64,000 nt of DNA, taken from positions 72,283,580 through 72,347,579 of the forward strand of contig NC_083610.1 in NCBI RefSeq assembly GCF_029168945.1, read 5' to 3'. The notes under the pieces were generated by a model. The model did not search any database, was not told the origin of the DNA, and saw only the letters and a program-made list of their open reading frames with translations. This document shows positions 22,877-34,529 of the stretch, in pieces; position 1 is the stretch's first letter, and each line of letters begins with the position of its first letter. Source of the stretch: Cannabis sativa. Taxonomy: Eukaryota > Streptophyta > Magnoliopsida > Rosales > Cannabaceae. Both the position numbers and the translations under genes were made by a program.

Positions 22877-24060
22877 ATGGACGCCCCGCGAAATACAAGA
22901 AGTCAGGGTGGCATGGTTGAGACCGGAGGCGGTCAGAGGAATCCTCAAAATCCTCGTGGTCGCGGCCGTGGCCGTGGCGAGCTCGTGGTGGTCGCCCAGT
23001 AAATCCACCTCGAAGCTCCTCCCCGATTGGGAGCAAAGATTTGCGGAGATGCAAGATAGAATCCGCCGGCAAGATGAAGAGATCCAAAGGTTGAGGCGGC
23101 GGGGTCCTCCCCGCCGTGCCTCCTCGAAGTTCAGGCCGTTGCGGTTCTGCGGTGCCGGCGGAACAACCCGTTGTTGGCAACCGTATGGAACCGTTGTACG
23201 AAAGATTTCGGAAACAGGCACCTCCAGTGTTTCTGGGAGGCCCTGATGTGATGAAGGCCGAGCAGTGGCTTTCGGTAATAGAACGCATCCTCAATTTTAT
23301 GGGAGTGGTTGGAAATGACCGGGTAACCTGTGCCACTTTCCAGTTTCAGGAAGACGCTCTCGTGTGGTGGGAGTTAATAACCCTCACTCGAGACGTCACG
23401 CTGATGACCTGGGAAGAATTCCAGGAGTTGTTTAACTCCAAGTATTACAATGAAGCGGTCCGCAGTGCAAAGCGGAAAGAGTTCACTGATCTAGTTCAGA
23501 CTGAGGGTATGTCAGTCACTGAGTACACAACGAAGTTTGATCAGTTAGCTAAGCTGGCGGCAGGAATTGTGCCCACGGACTTCAGTAAGAAAGAAAAATA
23601 CTTAGCGGGTTTGAGTGCAAAGATTCGGCATGATTTGGTTATTACCACTACCGAAGCAACCACGTATGCAGATATGGTTGAGAAGGCTTTGAGAGCCGAG
23701 GGTGCAGTAAAATTTCTTCAGGAGCCCCGGGTGACTCCGAGTGTTGGTGGAACCCCCACTGTTCCTACTCCCCGTTTATGGTAGGGATGGTGGTGACTCC
23801 ACCATTGAGCAGAAAAGAAAAGTTGTTCCAGCTTCTGGTGGCTCGGGGCAAAGCAAGCGGTTCCGTGGGAACCAAGGTAGAGGAGGACGCCAGGGTTACT
23901 CTTATCCTGAGTGTCCAAGGTGCAAGAAACATCATCCGGGAGAGTGTAACCGGAAGACATGCTTCCTGTGTGGCATGGTGGGGCATTTCAAGAAAGATTG
24001 CCCCCAGGCAAAGAAAGAGGAGCCGAAAGGCGAGGTGGCGGTTCCTGCTCGTGTATTTGC
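22877..24060 (+). pseudogene. Tekay copy A gag
   Basis: The ATG at 22877 (MDAPRNTRS) matches the start in copy B. The first 100 or so codons are scrambled by small indels relative to copy B. The capsid-like gag domain is then readable at about 23170-23720 (PLYERFRKQAPPVFLGG, EDALVWWELITLTRD, EFQELFNSKYYNEAV), followed by the zinc region with CPRCKKHHPGEC and the knuckle CFLCGMVGHFKKDC near 23930-24001. Here the MTWEEFQELF segment is in frame, whereas copy B is shifted at that point. Differences from copy B fall at CAG/CTG sites, so some breaks may be sequence errors. Confidence 0.85.
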
Positions 24061-25880
24061 CATTACCCAAGGCGATCTTGCCGGCCGGTCCGCCTGTTGT
24101 GACGGAGTCGGCTTCCTGTCACACAACTTGTTATTTACAGTATTATTTGACTCGGGAGCTACACGTTCATATGTGGCTACAAGAGTGATTGATCTTTTGG
24201 GTAGGCCTTGTGACATTTTAGAAAGGGGGTTTGGAACCCTAATGCCTAGCGGGGAATTGGTTATCTCTAATAGGCGCATTAGGTCTATGCCGATTAGGAT
24301 CGAAGATAGGGAATTGAGTACTGATCTCATAGAATTGAAACTAACTGAGTTTGATATTATACTGGGAATGGATTTCTTATCCAAGTATTCGGCCAGTATA
24401 GATTGTAGGCGTAAAATGGTGACTTTTAAGCCGGAAGGTGAAGATCCATTTGTTTATGTTGGATCGGTTCAGGGGTCTCGGATCCCGGTTATTTCTGTGT
24501 TGAGAGCTAGGGATTTACTATGCAATGGTTGTGTAGGATTTCTAGCGGTAGTATTTGACTCCAGCGGACACGAAACATTTGGGCCTGAGGTAGTTCGGGT
24601 AGTGAAAGATTTTCTGGATGTGTGTCCCGAGGAGTTGCCGGGATTGCCGCCACAACGAGAGATTGATTTTGTTATTGATTTGGCACACTGGAGTCGAACC
24701 TGTTTCTAAAGCTCCATATAGGATGGCTCCGCAGAACTCAAGGAGCTTAAGTTGCAACTTCGAGGGGGGATGCTTTGGACATTGGGTTTATTCGACCCGA
24801 TTGTATCGCCCGGGGAGCTCCGGTTCTTTTTGTGAAAAAGAAAGATGGTTCCCTCGGAATGTGTATTGATTATCGGGAACTTAACAAGGCGACGATTAAG
24901 AATAAGTACCGTTGCCCAGAATCGACGATTTGTTCGATCAGCTTCAGGGAAAGACTGTGTTTTCAAAGATTGATCTACGGTCGGGTTATCACCAACTCGA
25001 ATTCGGGAGGAGGACATACCGAAGGCTTGCTTTTAGAACCAGATATGGGCACTATGAGTTTCTGGTAATGTCATTCGGATTGACTAATGCTCCTGCGGCC
25101 TTTATGGATCTTATGAATAGAGTATTCAAGGATTTCCTCGATAACTGCGTTATAGTGTTTATCGATGACATTCTTGTATACTCTCGGTCAGATGAGGAGC
25201 ACGAGCATCATCTTCGAATGGTGTTACAGCAACTTAGGGATCACGAGAAATTTGTATGCCAAGTTCAAAAAGTGTGAATTCTGGTTGTGCGAGGTATCCT
25301 TTCTGGGTCATATTGTGGGGAAGAATGGAATTATGGTCGATCCAAACAAGGTGGAATCAGTGAAGAATTGGCCGAGGCCTAAGTACGTGACGGAAATTCG
25401 AAGTTTTCTCGGAGTTAGCGAGGGTATTATCGACGTTTTGTCGAAGGATTTTCTAAACTTTCTATGCCCCTAACCGAATTGACTAAGAAAAATCAGAGAT
25501 TTGTGTGGTCAGATAAGTGTGAGTCAAGCTTTCGGGAGTTAAAGCGGCGTTTGATAACGGCTCCGTGTTAGCTTTGCCATCGAATCAAGAGAAATTTGTT
25601 GTGTATAGTGATGCATCCGGACGAGTGCAGGATGTGTTACGATGGAAGGCGACGGAGTCATAGCCTATGCCTCTCGTCAACTGAAGGATTATGAGCAGCG
25701 TTACCCAACTCATGATTTAGAGCTCGCTGCTGTGGTTTTTGCTTTAAAGATATGGCGACATTATCTTTACGGTGAAAAGTGTGAAATTTATACTGATCAT
25801 AAAAGTCTTAAATATTTTTTCACCCAAAAAGATGCGAATATGAGGCGAGAGAAGGTGGTTGGAGTTAGTTAAGGACTACG
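24061..25880 (+). pseudogene. Tekay copy A protease, RT and RNase H, multiply frameshifted
   Basis: The protease DSGATRSYVA lies near 24152 and DIILGMDFLSKYS near 24352. RT follows in broken pieces: IGFIRPDC, a palm segment with [16 protein letters not shown] that is intact here, [12 protein letters not shown], and catalytic FIDDILVYS near 25160. RNase H text ([36 protein letters not shown] in part) reads at about 25660-25790. At least six frame changes separate the blocks, nearly all where copy B has CAG or CTG. Confidence 0.85.
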
Positions 25881-27526
25881 ATTGTGAAATCTTGTATCAC
25901 CCGGGAAAGCCAATGTCGTGGCCGATGCTCTAGCGAGAAAAGGTCCCGGTCAAGTGTGTACTACGGTTATGATAGCTCCTCAACTAGCCTCGGAAATGGT
26001 TAGTGCAGGAATTGAGTTCGTGGTCGGGAAATTACATAATTTAACACTCCAATCTGATCTGTTGGAGAGAATCGAGAAGGCACAACCGGAAGACCCCGAG
26101 CTAGTCAAAGTTCGAGATGAAGTGGTGGCTGGTCGGCCTAGAGGTTTTTCAATCTCGAGCAGTGGAATGTTGTTATATAAAGCTCGAGTTTGTGTTCCTA
26201 GTGTTGATGAGCTTAAGAAAGAGATACTTGATGAAGCTCACACCACTCCTTATTCGTTGCATCCGGGAACCACCAAGATGTATCAGGATTTGAAACCCTA
26301 CTTCTGGTGGTATGGAATGAAGAGAGATGTAGTGGACTATGTGTCCAAGTGTTTAACCTGCCAGCAGATTAAGGCTGAACATCAGAGGAGACCAGACGGG
26401 GTTATTGCAACCTTTAATCCTTCCAGAATGGAAGTGGGAGGACATCGCAATGGACTTTGTAACTGGGTTACCTAGAACTACAGGGATGTATGATTCCGTA
26501 TGGGTCATTGTGGATAGATTTACAAAGTCGGCTCACTTTCTACCAGTGAAAGTTACCTATTCAGTGGATCAATATGCTGAACTGTATGTGAAGGAGATAG
26601 TTCGTCTCCATGGAGCCCCTAAATCTATTGTATCAGACAGGGATCCAAAGTTCACATCGAAGTTTTGGGTGAGTCTCCAGAAGGCTATGGGTACCAAGTT
26701 AAAGTTTAGTACAGCCTTTCATCCTCAGACTGATGGTCAGTCAGAAAGAACTATCCAGATTTTAGAAGACCTATTGCGAGCCTGTGTCATGGACTTTGAG
26801 GGTTCATGGAGTAAGTACTTGCCTTTAATTGAATTCTCCTACAACAACAGCTACCAAAGTACAATAGGGATGGCTCCCTATGAGATGTTATATGGTAGAA
26901 AATGTCGTTCTCCTATTCATTGGGACGAGACAGGAGAAAGGAAGTACCTGGGTCCAGAATTGGTGCAAAGAACCAATGAAGCTATTGATAAGATCAAGGC
27001 TCGAATGCTTGCTTCTCAAAACAGGCAGAAAAGTTATGCTGATCCGAAGCGCAGAGATGTTACATTCCAGGCAGGGGAACATGTTTTCCTGCGGGTTTCA
27101 CCAATGAAGGGTATTAGACGCTTCGGGAAGAAGGGTAAGTTAAGCCCTAGGTTCATTGGGCCATTTCAGATACTTGAGAAGGTCGGGCAGGTAGCGTATC
27201 GGCTAGCCTTACCACCAGCATTATCGGCTGTTCATGACGTATTTCACATTTCTATGTTAAGGAAATACGTATCAGACCCGACTCATGTCTTGAGTTATGA
27301 AGCCCTTGAACTTCAACCAGATTTATCCTATGAAGAGCAACCTGTTCAGGTTTTGGATAGAAAAGAAAAAGTTCTTCGGAACAAGACTATTGCACTGATT
27401 AAGGTGCTCTGGAGGAACAGTAAGGTGGAAGAAGCCACCTGGGAGTTGGAGTCGGATATGAGGACTCAGCATCCAGAGCTATTCAGGTTAGATTTCGGGG
27501 ACGAAATCCTATTAACGGGGGGATAA
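25881..27526 (+). pseudogene. Tekay copy A integrase and chromodomain
   Basis: The frame 25918-26475 carries the HHCC zinc region ([15 protein letters not shown] to CLTCQQ). The frame shifts near 26395-26405, and 26405-27526 then gives an unbroken core with D in MDFVTG, D in SDRDPKF and E in GQSERTIQ, the GPF/Y-type tail and the chromodomain (about 27340-27485, [34 protein letters not shown]). Chromodomains of this type bind histone marks and guide integration into heterochromatin in related elements. It ends at the TAA in GGGGGATAA just before the LTR. Confidence 0.88.
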
Positions 27527-27527
27527 T
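27511..27527 (+). other. Polypurine tract, Tekay copy A
   Basis: AACGGGGGGATAA immediately before the middle LTR; it overlaps the end of the pol frame. Confidence 0.75.
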
Positions 27528-29604
27528 TGTAATGACCGCTCTAGTAATATGGATTAGAAAAGGCAATTAGCACTAATTTTTATTATTTTATTATTATTTG
27601 TGAATTAAATTTAAATGTGGACCCCAATATTTAGAAATAAATATTAGAGTTATAATTTCTCAATTTCGGAGATTTTATTAAACTCTAGGGGTATTATCTA
27701 GCTTATATGTGTAATATGTTATTTTTGTAATTTTTGTTCGGCGACAACGGAAAATGCGATGGATGGCTAGATTGATCACATGGGTAAGTTTAGAACCTTA
27801 TTTCATAGTGGGAAATATTTTAGAGAAAATATTTTATCGAGATTGAGCGGGGTTATGGAATTGACCATTTTACCCCTAGCTTTAGAATTAACCAAGTTTT
27901 AACCTTAAGGGCTTTTTAGTCTTTTCTTATTTGGTTAAATGAGGGTTAGGTGGCAGCCTTGGGTGATGACACCTATTTCATGTTAATATATTGGGTGAAA
28001 AGGGATTTTATTTTGAAAAAGGAAATTAAAAATTAGAGAAAATCAAGAACCATTTCTCTTTTCTCTCTCTTGGGGTTCGGCTCTCTCAAACCAGAAGGAA
28101 AAACCCAAAGTTTTCTTCATAATTTCTGTATTCCATCCAAGGATTCAAGGAAAAATATCTAAGGTAACCCTAGCTCCTTTCTCTTTCAAGTTCATGAAGT
28201 TGTATGTTGGTTTTTGAGGTGATTTTGGGTAATAGGGGCTGTTAGGGTTTAAGGTTTGCTTAGTTCGAATTTTAGGGTTTGTTAAGCTTAATTCTAGTTC
28301 ATGGTAGCTGGTTTAGAGATTGGTTGTTAGTTTTGAGCAATTCTAAGCTTTGAGTTCAAGCTTTAAGCTTTAATGGCAAGTTGATATTTATTGTGTTTTT
28401 CTGTGAAATACTGGCTGGGTTTTATTGTGTATGCCTTGATTAGGAGCTCTGGAGAGTTTGGTAAAGATTGGGATTAAATTGAATCAAGGGGGATAATTTT
28501 TTGGTTTCTGCGGCGGAACCGGAATTCGGTTCGGTGAGTCTGTACCAACCGGTCGGCCAGGTTGGTGACCCAGAACCGGGATGCCGGTTGGGAACCGGTC
28601 TACCTGTTGGGGGATTTTCCAGAACCCTAGTTTTGGCCAATTTTGAGATATTTAGGGTATTGTCATGAGGTTTATCGATAGGGAAACTTTTAGTTTCAAG
28701 TTTTAAGTCCCGGAAAGTGATTTAGCGAGTCACTCATCTGTATTACCGTTATTGTGATTAGGGCATCCATCTAGCACGTGAATTCCGTTCAGGTCGGCCA
28801 GCACACTTGAATTCGGAAAACAGGTAAGAACTGTGTATAATGTATGGTGTGATTATCTGAATGTGTGTATATGTGTTTATATATGCATGCTTGAATTATG
28901 TTAAACACTACCAACACTTGTATGATTAAGTTATAGAGTGTATTGGTACAGTGATTGTTGCTGATTTGAGTACGATACAGTGATACCAACACAAGCATAG
29001 GAAAATGCTAAGGTGTGTGGTACATCACTCAGTGTTACTCAGTGATCGGGATAAACCCTACCAACACTCGTACAGCGAGGTACGATGTGTATGTGGTATA
29101 GTGGTTGTACCCTGGTATTGAACGTTCATACTCATCTGTTAAGCTCTGTAAATAGGTGTATGGGCGCCTATTTACAGGTCGGAAATTATATGATATGTTA
29201 TATGCATTTCTTACTGAGTCTGTTGACTCACAGTTTCTGCTTCCATGTGTAGGTAAAGGAAAGGCGAAGGCTGAACAGGAGTGAACCTGAGCTCGGGTGA
29301 GATTGTACATGTCAAGCAGCGCGACCTGGAGTGTTCGGTCTCGGGACATCTGGGAGTTGTATTTTGAAAGTCGCTGTGCGATCTGTAAATTTGTATATTT
29401 TGGATTGTATGCTTGAAAAGTAAAGTTTGTAAAGTTTTAAAAATCGGGATCCCGGCACTTGTAAATATTTTATTAAATTACAAAGTTTAGTATTTAATGC
29501 AAAAGTTTTAATTTGACACGTTTTTCGAGAAATTTCTTTGATTAACAAAGATTGCACAATTATTGAAAAAGCACTGTAGCGTGCCTTAGCATTAGGGCGT
29601 TACA
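27528..29604 (+). repeat. Middle (shared) LTR of the Tekay tandem pair
   Basis: A 2,077-bp LTR acting as 3' LTR of copy A and 5' LTR of copy B. It is nearly identical to the flanking LTRs; the palindrome block near 28507-28565 differs most. No 5-bp duplication flanks it individually. Confidence 0.95.
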
Positions 29605-29608
29605 ATTT

Positions 29609-29620
29609 TGGTATCAGAGC
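29609..29620 (+). other. Primer-binding site, Tekay copy B
   Basis: TGGTATCAGAGC four bases after the middle LTR. Confidence 0.9.
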
Positions 29621-29883
29621 CAGGTTTGTCTACCGAAGCTTGCTATGACATGTACAATCTTCATCAGAGAAAGCTCGGTTCACGGTTCAGTAAGCCTGTA
29701 CTTGTTTAGTATCTTAAATAAATGTGAATGTGAAAGCATGTTAGGAAGCATACTAGATTTAAATTAAATATATTTTCTTAAAAGAAAAGAAAGTGTGTTG
29801 CCTTTAAGTTATTAAGAGCGGTGTTAATTTTGATCGCTGTCTAACCTGCCTGGCTTATGGATTCGCAGGCTAAGTCCTATTAA

Positions 29884-31088
29884 ATGGACGCCCCGCGAAA
29901 TACAAGAAGTCAGGGTGGCATGGTTGAGACCGGAGGCGGTCAGAGGAATCCTCAAAATCCTCGTGGTCGCGGCCGTGGCCGTGGCAGAGCTCAGGGTGGT
30001 CGCCCTGTAAATCCACCTCAAGCTCCTCCTGATTGGGAGCAAAGATTTGCGGAGATGCAAGATAGAATCCCGACCAAAGAAGATGAAGAGATCCAAAGGT
30101 TGAGGCAGCAGGGTCCTCCTGCCGTGCCTCCTCAAGAAGTTCAGGTCGTTGCAGTTCCTGCGGTGCCAGCAGAACAACCTGTTGTTGGCAACCGTATGGA
30201 ACCGTTGTACGAAAGATTTCGGAAACAGGCACCTCCAGTGTTTCTGGGAGGCCCTGATGTGATGAAGGCCGAGCAGTGGCTTTCGGTAATAGAACGCATC
30301 CTCAATTTTATGGGAGTGGTTGGAAATGACCGGGTAACCTGTGCCACTTTCCAGTTTCAGGAAGACGCTCTCGTGTGGTGGGAGTTAATAACCCTCACTC
30401 GAGACGTCACGGCGATGACTTCGGGAAGAATTCCAGGAGTTGTTTAACTCCAAGTATTACAATGAAGCGGTCCGCAGTGCAAAGCGGAAAGAGTTCACTG
30501 ATCTAGTTCAGACTGAGGGTATGTCAGTCACTGAGTACACAACGAAGTTTGATCGGTTGGCTAAGCTGGCGGCAGGAATTGTGCCCACGGACTTCAGTAA
30601 GAAAGAAAAATACTTAGCGGGTTTGAGTGCAAAGATTCGGCATGATTTGGTTATTACCACTACCGAAGCAACCACGTATGCAGATATGGTTGAGAAGGCT
30701 TTGAGAGCCGAGGGTGCAGTAAAATTTCTTCAGGAGCCCCGGGTGACTCCGAGTGTTGGTGGAACCCCCACTGTTCCTACTCCTGTTTATGGTAGGGATG
30801 GTGGTGACTCCACCATTGAGCAGAAAAGAAAAGTTGTTCCAGCTTCTGGTGGCTCGGGGCAAAGCAAGCGGTTCCGTGGGAACCAAGGTAGAGGAGGACG
30901 CCAGGGTTACTCTTATCCTGAGTGTCCAAGGTGCAAGAAACATCATCCGGGAGAGTGTAACCGGAAGACATGCTTCCTGTGTGGCATGGTGGGGCATTTC
31001 AAGAAAGATTGCCCCCAGGCAAAGAAAGAGGAGCCGAAAGCTGAGGTGAAACCGGTTCCTGCTCGTGTATTTGCCATTACCCAAGCTG
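29884..31088 (+). pseudogene. Tekay copy B gag with one apparent frameshift
   Basis: ATG 29884 opens MDAPRNTRSQGG, an RG-rich tract, then WEQRFAEMQDR and the gag domain (PPVFLGGPDVMKAEQWLSVI, EDALVWWELITL). Near 30418-30424 the text ACTTCGGGAAG, where copy A has ACCTGGGAAG, shifts the frame to a stop at 30445-30447. The frame from 30440 then continues FNSKYYNEAVRSAKRK through the zinc region to the knuckle CFLCGMVGHFKKDC at 30971-31012. With that single base corrected, gag would read through. Gag forms the particle and binds RNA. Confidence 0.88.
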
Positions 31089-31600
31089 ATGCTGCAGCCA
31101 GTCCTTCTGTTGTGACAGGTCAGCTTCCTGTCAACAACTTGTTATTTACAGTATTATTTGACTCGGGAGCTACACGTTCATATGTGGCTACAAGAGTGAT
31201 TGATCTTTTGGGTAGGCCTTGTGACATTTTAGAAAGGGGGTTTGGAACCCTAATGCCTAGCGGGGAATTGGTTATCTCTAATAGGCGCATTAGGTCTATG
31301 CCGATTAGGATCGAAGATAGGGAATTGAGTACTGATCTCATAGAATTGAAACTAACTGAGTTTGATATTATACTGGGAATGGATTTCTTATCCAAGTATT
31401 CGGCCAGTATAGATTGTAGGCGTAAAATGGTGACTTTTCAGCCGGAAGGTGAAGATCCATTTGTTTATGTTGGATCGGTTCAGGGGTCTCGGATCCCGGT
31501 TATTTCTGTGTTGAGAGCTAGGGATTTACTATGCAATGGTTGTGTAGGATTTCTAGCGGTAGTATTTGACTCAATGAGACACAGAAACATTTGGGCCTGA
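31089..31600 (+). pseudogene. Tekay copy B aspartic protease
   Basis: In frame with gag C-terminus: LLFTVLFDSGATRSYVATRV (catalytic DSG near 31160), LGRPCDILERGFGTLMPSG, EFDIILGMDFLSKYSASIDC. The frame ends at TGA 31598-31600 after a disturbed segment (TCAATGAGACACAGAAAC), where copy A reads TCCAGCGGACACGAAAC. Neither copy looks undisturbed there. Confidence 0.85.
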
Positions 31601-33000
31601 GGTAGTTCGGGTAGTGAAAGATTTTCTTGATGTGTTTCCCGAGGAGTTGCCGGGATTGCCGCCACAACGAGAGATTGATTTTGTTATTGATTTGGCACCT
31701 GGAGTCGAACCTGTTTCTAAAGCTCCATATAGGATGGCTCCAGCAGAACTCAAGGAGCTTAAGTTGCAACTTCAGGGGATGCTGGACATTGGGTTTATTC
31801 GACCCAGTGTATCGCCCTGGGGAGCTCCGGTTCTTTTTGTGAAAAAGAAAGATGGTTCCCTCAGAATGTGTATTGATTATCGGGAACTTAACAAGCTGAC
31901 GATTAAGAATAAGTACCCGTTGCCCAGAATCGACGATTTGTTCGATCAGCTTCGGGGAAAGACTCGTGTTTTCAAAGATTGATCTACGGTCGGGTTATCA
32001 CCAACTCAGAATTCGGGAGGAGGACATACCGAAGGCTTGCTTTTAGAACCGCATATGGGCACTATGAGTTTCTGGTAATGTCATTCGGATTGACTAATGC
32101 TCCTGCGGCCTTTATGGATCTTATGAATAGAGTATTCAAGGATTTCCTCGATAACTGCGTTATAGTGTTTATCGATGACATTCTTGTATACTCTCGGTCA
32201 GATGAGGAGCACGAGCATCATCTTCGAATGGTGTTACAGCAACTTAGGGATCACAAGCTGTATGCCAAGTTCAAAAAGTGTGAATTCTGGTTGTGCGAGG
32301 TATCCTTTCTGGGTCATATTGTGGGGAAGAATGGAATTATGGTCGATCCAAACAAGGTGGAATCAGTGAAGAATTGGCCGAGGCCTAAGTCTGTGACGGA
32401 AATTCGAAGTTTTCTCGGGTTAGCAGGGTATTATCGACGTTTTGTCGAAGGATTTTCTAAACTTTCTATGCCCCTAACCGAATTGACTAAGAAAAATCAG
32501 AGATTTGTGTGGTCAGATAAGTGTGAGTCAAGCTTTCAGGAGTTAAAGCAGCGTTTGATAACAGCTCCGGTGTTAGCTTTGCCATCAGATCAAGAGAAAT
32601 TTGTTGTGTATTGTGATGCATCCAGACAGGGTCTGGGATGTGTTCTGATGCAAGCTGACAGAGTCATAGCCTATGCCTCTCGTCAACTGAAGGATTATGA
32701 GCAGCGTTACCCAACTCATGATTTAGAGCTCGCTGCTGTGGTTTTTGCTTTAAAGATATGGCGACATTATCTTTACGGTGAAAAGTGTGAAATTTATACT
32801 GATCATAAAAGTCTTAAATATTTTTTCACCCAAAAAGATCTGAATATGAGGCAGAGAAGGTGGTTGGAGTTAGTTAAGGACTACGATTGTGAAATACTGT
32901 ATCACCCCGGGAAAGCCAATGTCGTGGCCGATGCTCTAAGCAGAAAAGGTCCCGGTCAAGTGTGTACTACGGTTATGATAGCTCCTCAACTAGCCTCGGA
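31601..33000 (+). pseudogene. Tekay copy B reverse transcriptase and RNase H
   Basis: The first part, 31614-31982, has [56 protein letters not shown] and CIDYRELNK, then a frame break at GACTCGTGTTTTC (about 31962), where copy A has GACTGTGTTTTC. The second frame (from 31979) is open for 849 codons to 34528 and includes [21 protein letters not shown] (about 32168-32194), the connection, and RNase H with acids at residues about 213 (YCDAS), 250 (HDLE) and 275 (TDHKSL). This is the best-preserved pol in the pair. Confidence 0.88.
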
Positions 33001-34528
33001 AATGGTTAGTGCAGGAATTGAGTTCGTGGTCGGGAAATTACATAATTTAACACTCCAATCTGATCTGTTGGAGAGAATCAGAAAGGCACAACTGGAAGAC
33101 CCCGAGCTAGTCAAAGTTCGAGATGAAGTGGTGGCTGGTCGGCCTAGAGGTTTTTCAATCTCGAGCAGTGGAATGTTGTTATATAAAGCTCGAGTTTGTG
33201 TTCCTAGTGTTGATGAGCTTAAGAAAGAGATACTTGATGAAGCTCACACCACGCCTTATTCGTTGCATCCGGGAACCACCAAGATGTATCAGGATTTGAA
33301 ACCCTACTTCTGGTGGTATGGAATGAAGAGAGATGTAGTGGACTATGTGTCCAAGTGTTTAACCTGCCAGCAGATTAAGGCTGAACATCAGAGACCGGCA
33401 GGGTTATTGCAACCTTTAATCCTTCCAGAATGGAAGTGGGAGGACATCGCAATGGACTTTGTAACTGGGTTACCTAGAACTACAGGGATGTATGATTCCG
33501 TATGGGTCATTGTGGATAGATTTACAAAGTCGGCTCACTTTCTACCAGTGAAAGTTACCTATTCAGTGGATCAATATGCTGAACTGTATGTGAAGGAGAT
33601 AGTTCGTCTCCATGGAGCCCCTAAATCTATTGTATCAGACAGGGATCCAAAGTTCACATCGAAGTTTTGGGTGAGTCTCCAGAAGGCTATGGGTACCAAG
33701 TTAAAGTTTAGTACAGCCTTTCATCCTCAGACTGATGGTCAGTCAGAAAGAACTATCCAGATTTTAGAAGACCTATTGCGAGCCTGTGTCATGGACTTTG
33801 AGGGTTCATGGAGTAAGTACTTGCCTTTAATTGAATTCTCCTACAACAACAGCTACCAAAGTACAATAGGGATGGCTCCCTATGAGATGTTATATGGTAG
33901 AAAATGTCGTTCTCCTATTCATTGGGACGAGACAGGAGAAAGGAAGTACCTGGGTCCAGAATTGGTGCAAAGAACCAATGAAGCTATTGATAAGATCAAG
34001 GCTCGAATGCTTGCTTCTCAAAGCAGGCAGAAAAGTTATGCTGATCCGAAGCGCAGAGATGTTACATTCCAGGCAGGGGAACATGTTTTCCTGCGGGTTT
34101 CACCAATGAAGGGTATTAGACGCTTCGGGAAGAAGGGTAAGTTAAGCCCTAGGTTCATTGGGCCATTTCAGATACTTGAGAAGGTCGGGCAGGTAGCGTA
34201 TCGGCTAGCCTTACCACCAGCATTATCGGCTGTTCATGACGTATTTCACATTTCTATGTTAAGGAAATACGTATCAGACCCGACTCATGTCTTGAGTTAT
34301 GAAGCCCTTGAACTTCAACCAGATTTATCCTATGAAGAGCAACCTGTTCAGGTTTTGGATAGAAAAGAAAAAGTTCTTCGGAACAAGACTATTGCACTGA
34401 TTAAGGTGCTCTGGAGGAACAGTAAGGTGGAAGAAGCCACCTGGGAGTTGGAGTCGGATATGAGGACTCAGCATCCAGAGCTATTCAGGTTAGATTTCGG
34501 GGACGAAATCCTATTAACGGGGGGATAA
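33001..34528 (+). CDS. Tekay copy B integrase and chromodomain (open frame)
   Basis: This is part of the single open frame 31979-34528. The HHCC residues are at about 423, 430, 460 and 463 of that frame, and the DDE triad is at about D493 (MDFVTG), D554 (SDRDPKF) and E590 (GQSERTI), all present. A GPF/Y-type module ([18 protein letters not shown]) follows and the chromodomain occupies residues about 787-836 (34337-34486). The stop is the TAA of GGGGGATAA. Integrase inserts the cDNA and the chromodomain targets chromatin. It lacks its own start codon, being part of the polyprotein. Confidence 0.88.
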
Positions 34529-34529
34529 T
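34514..34529 (+). other. Polypurine tract, Tekay copy B
   Basis: ACGGGGGGATAAT directly before the right LTR, the same as in copy A. Confidence 0.75.
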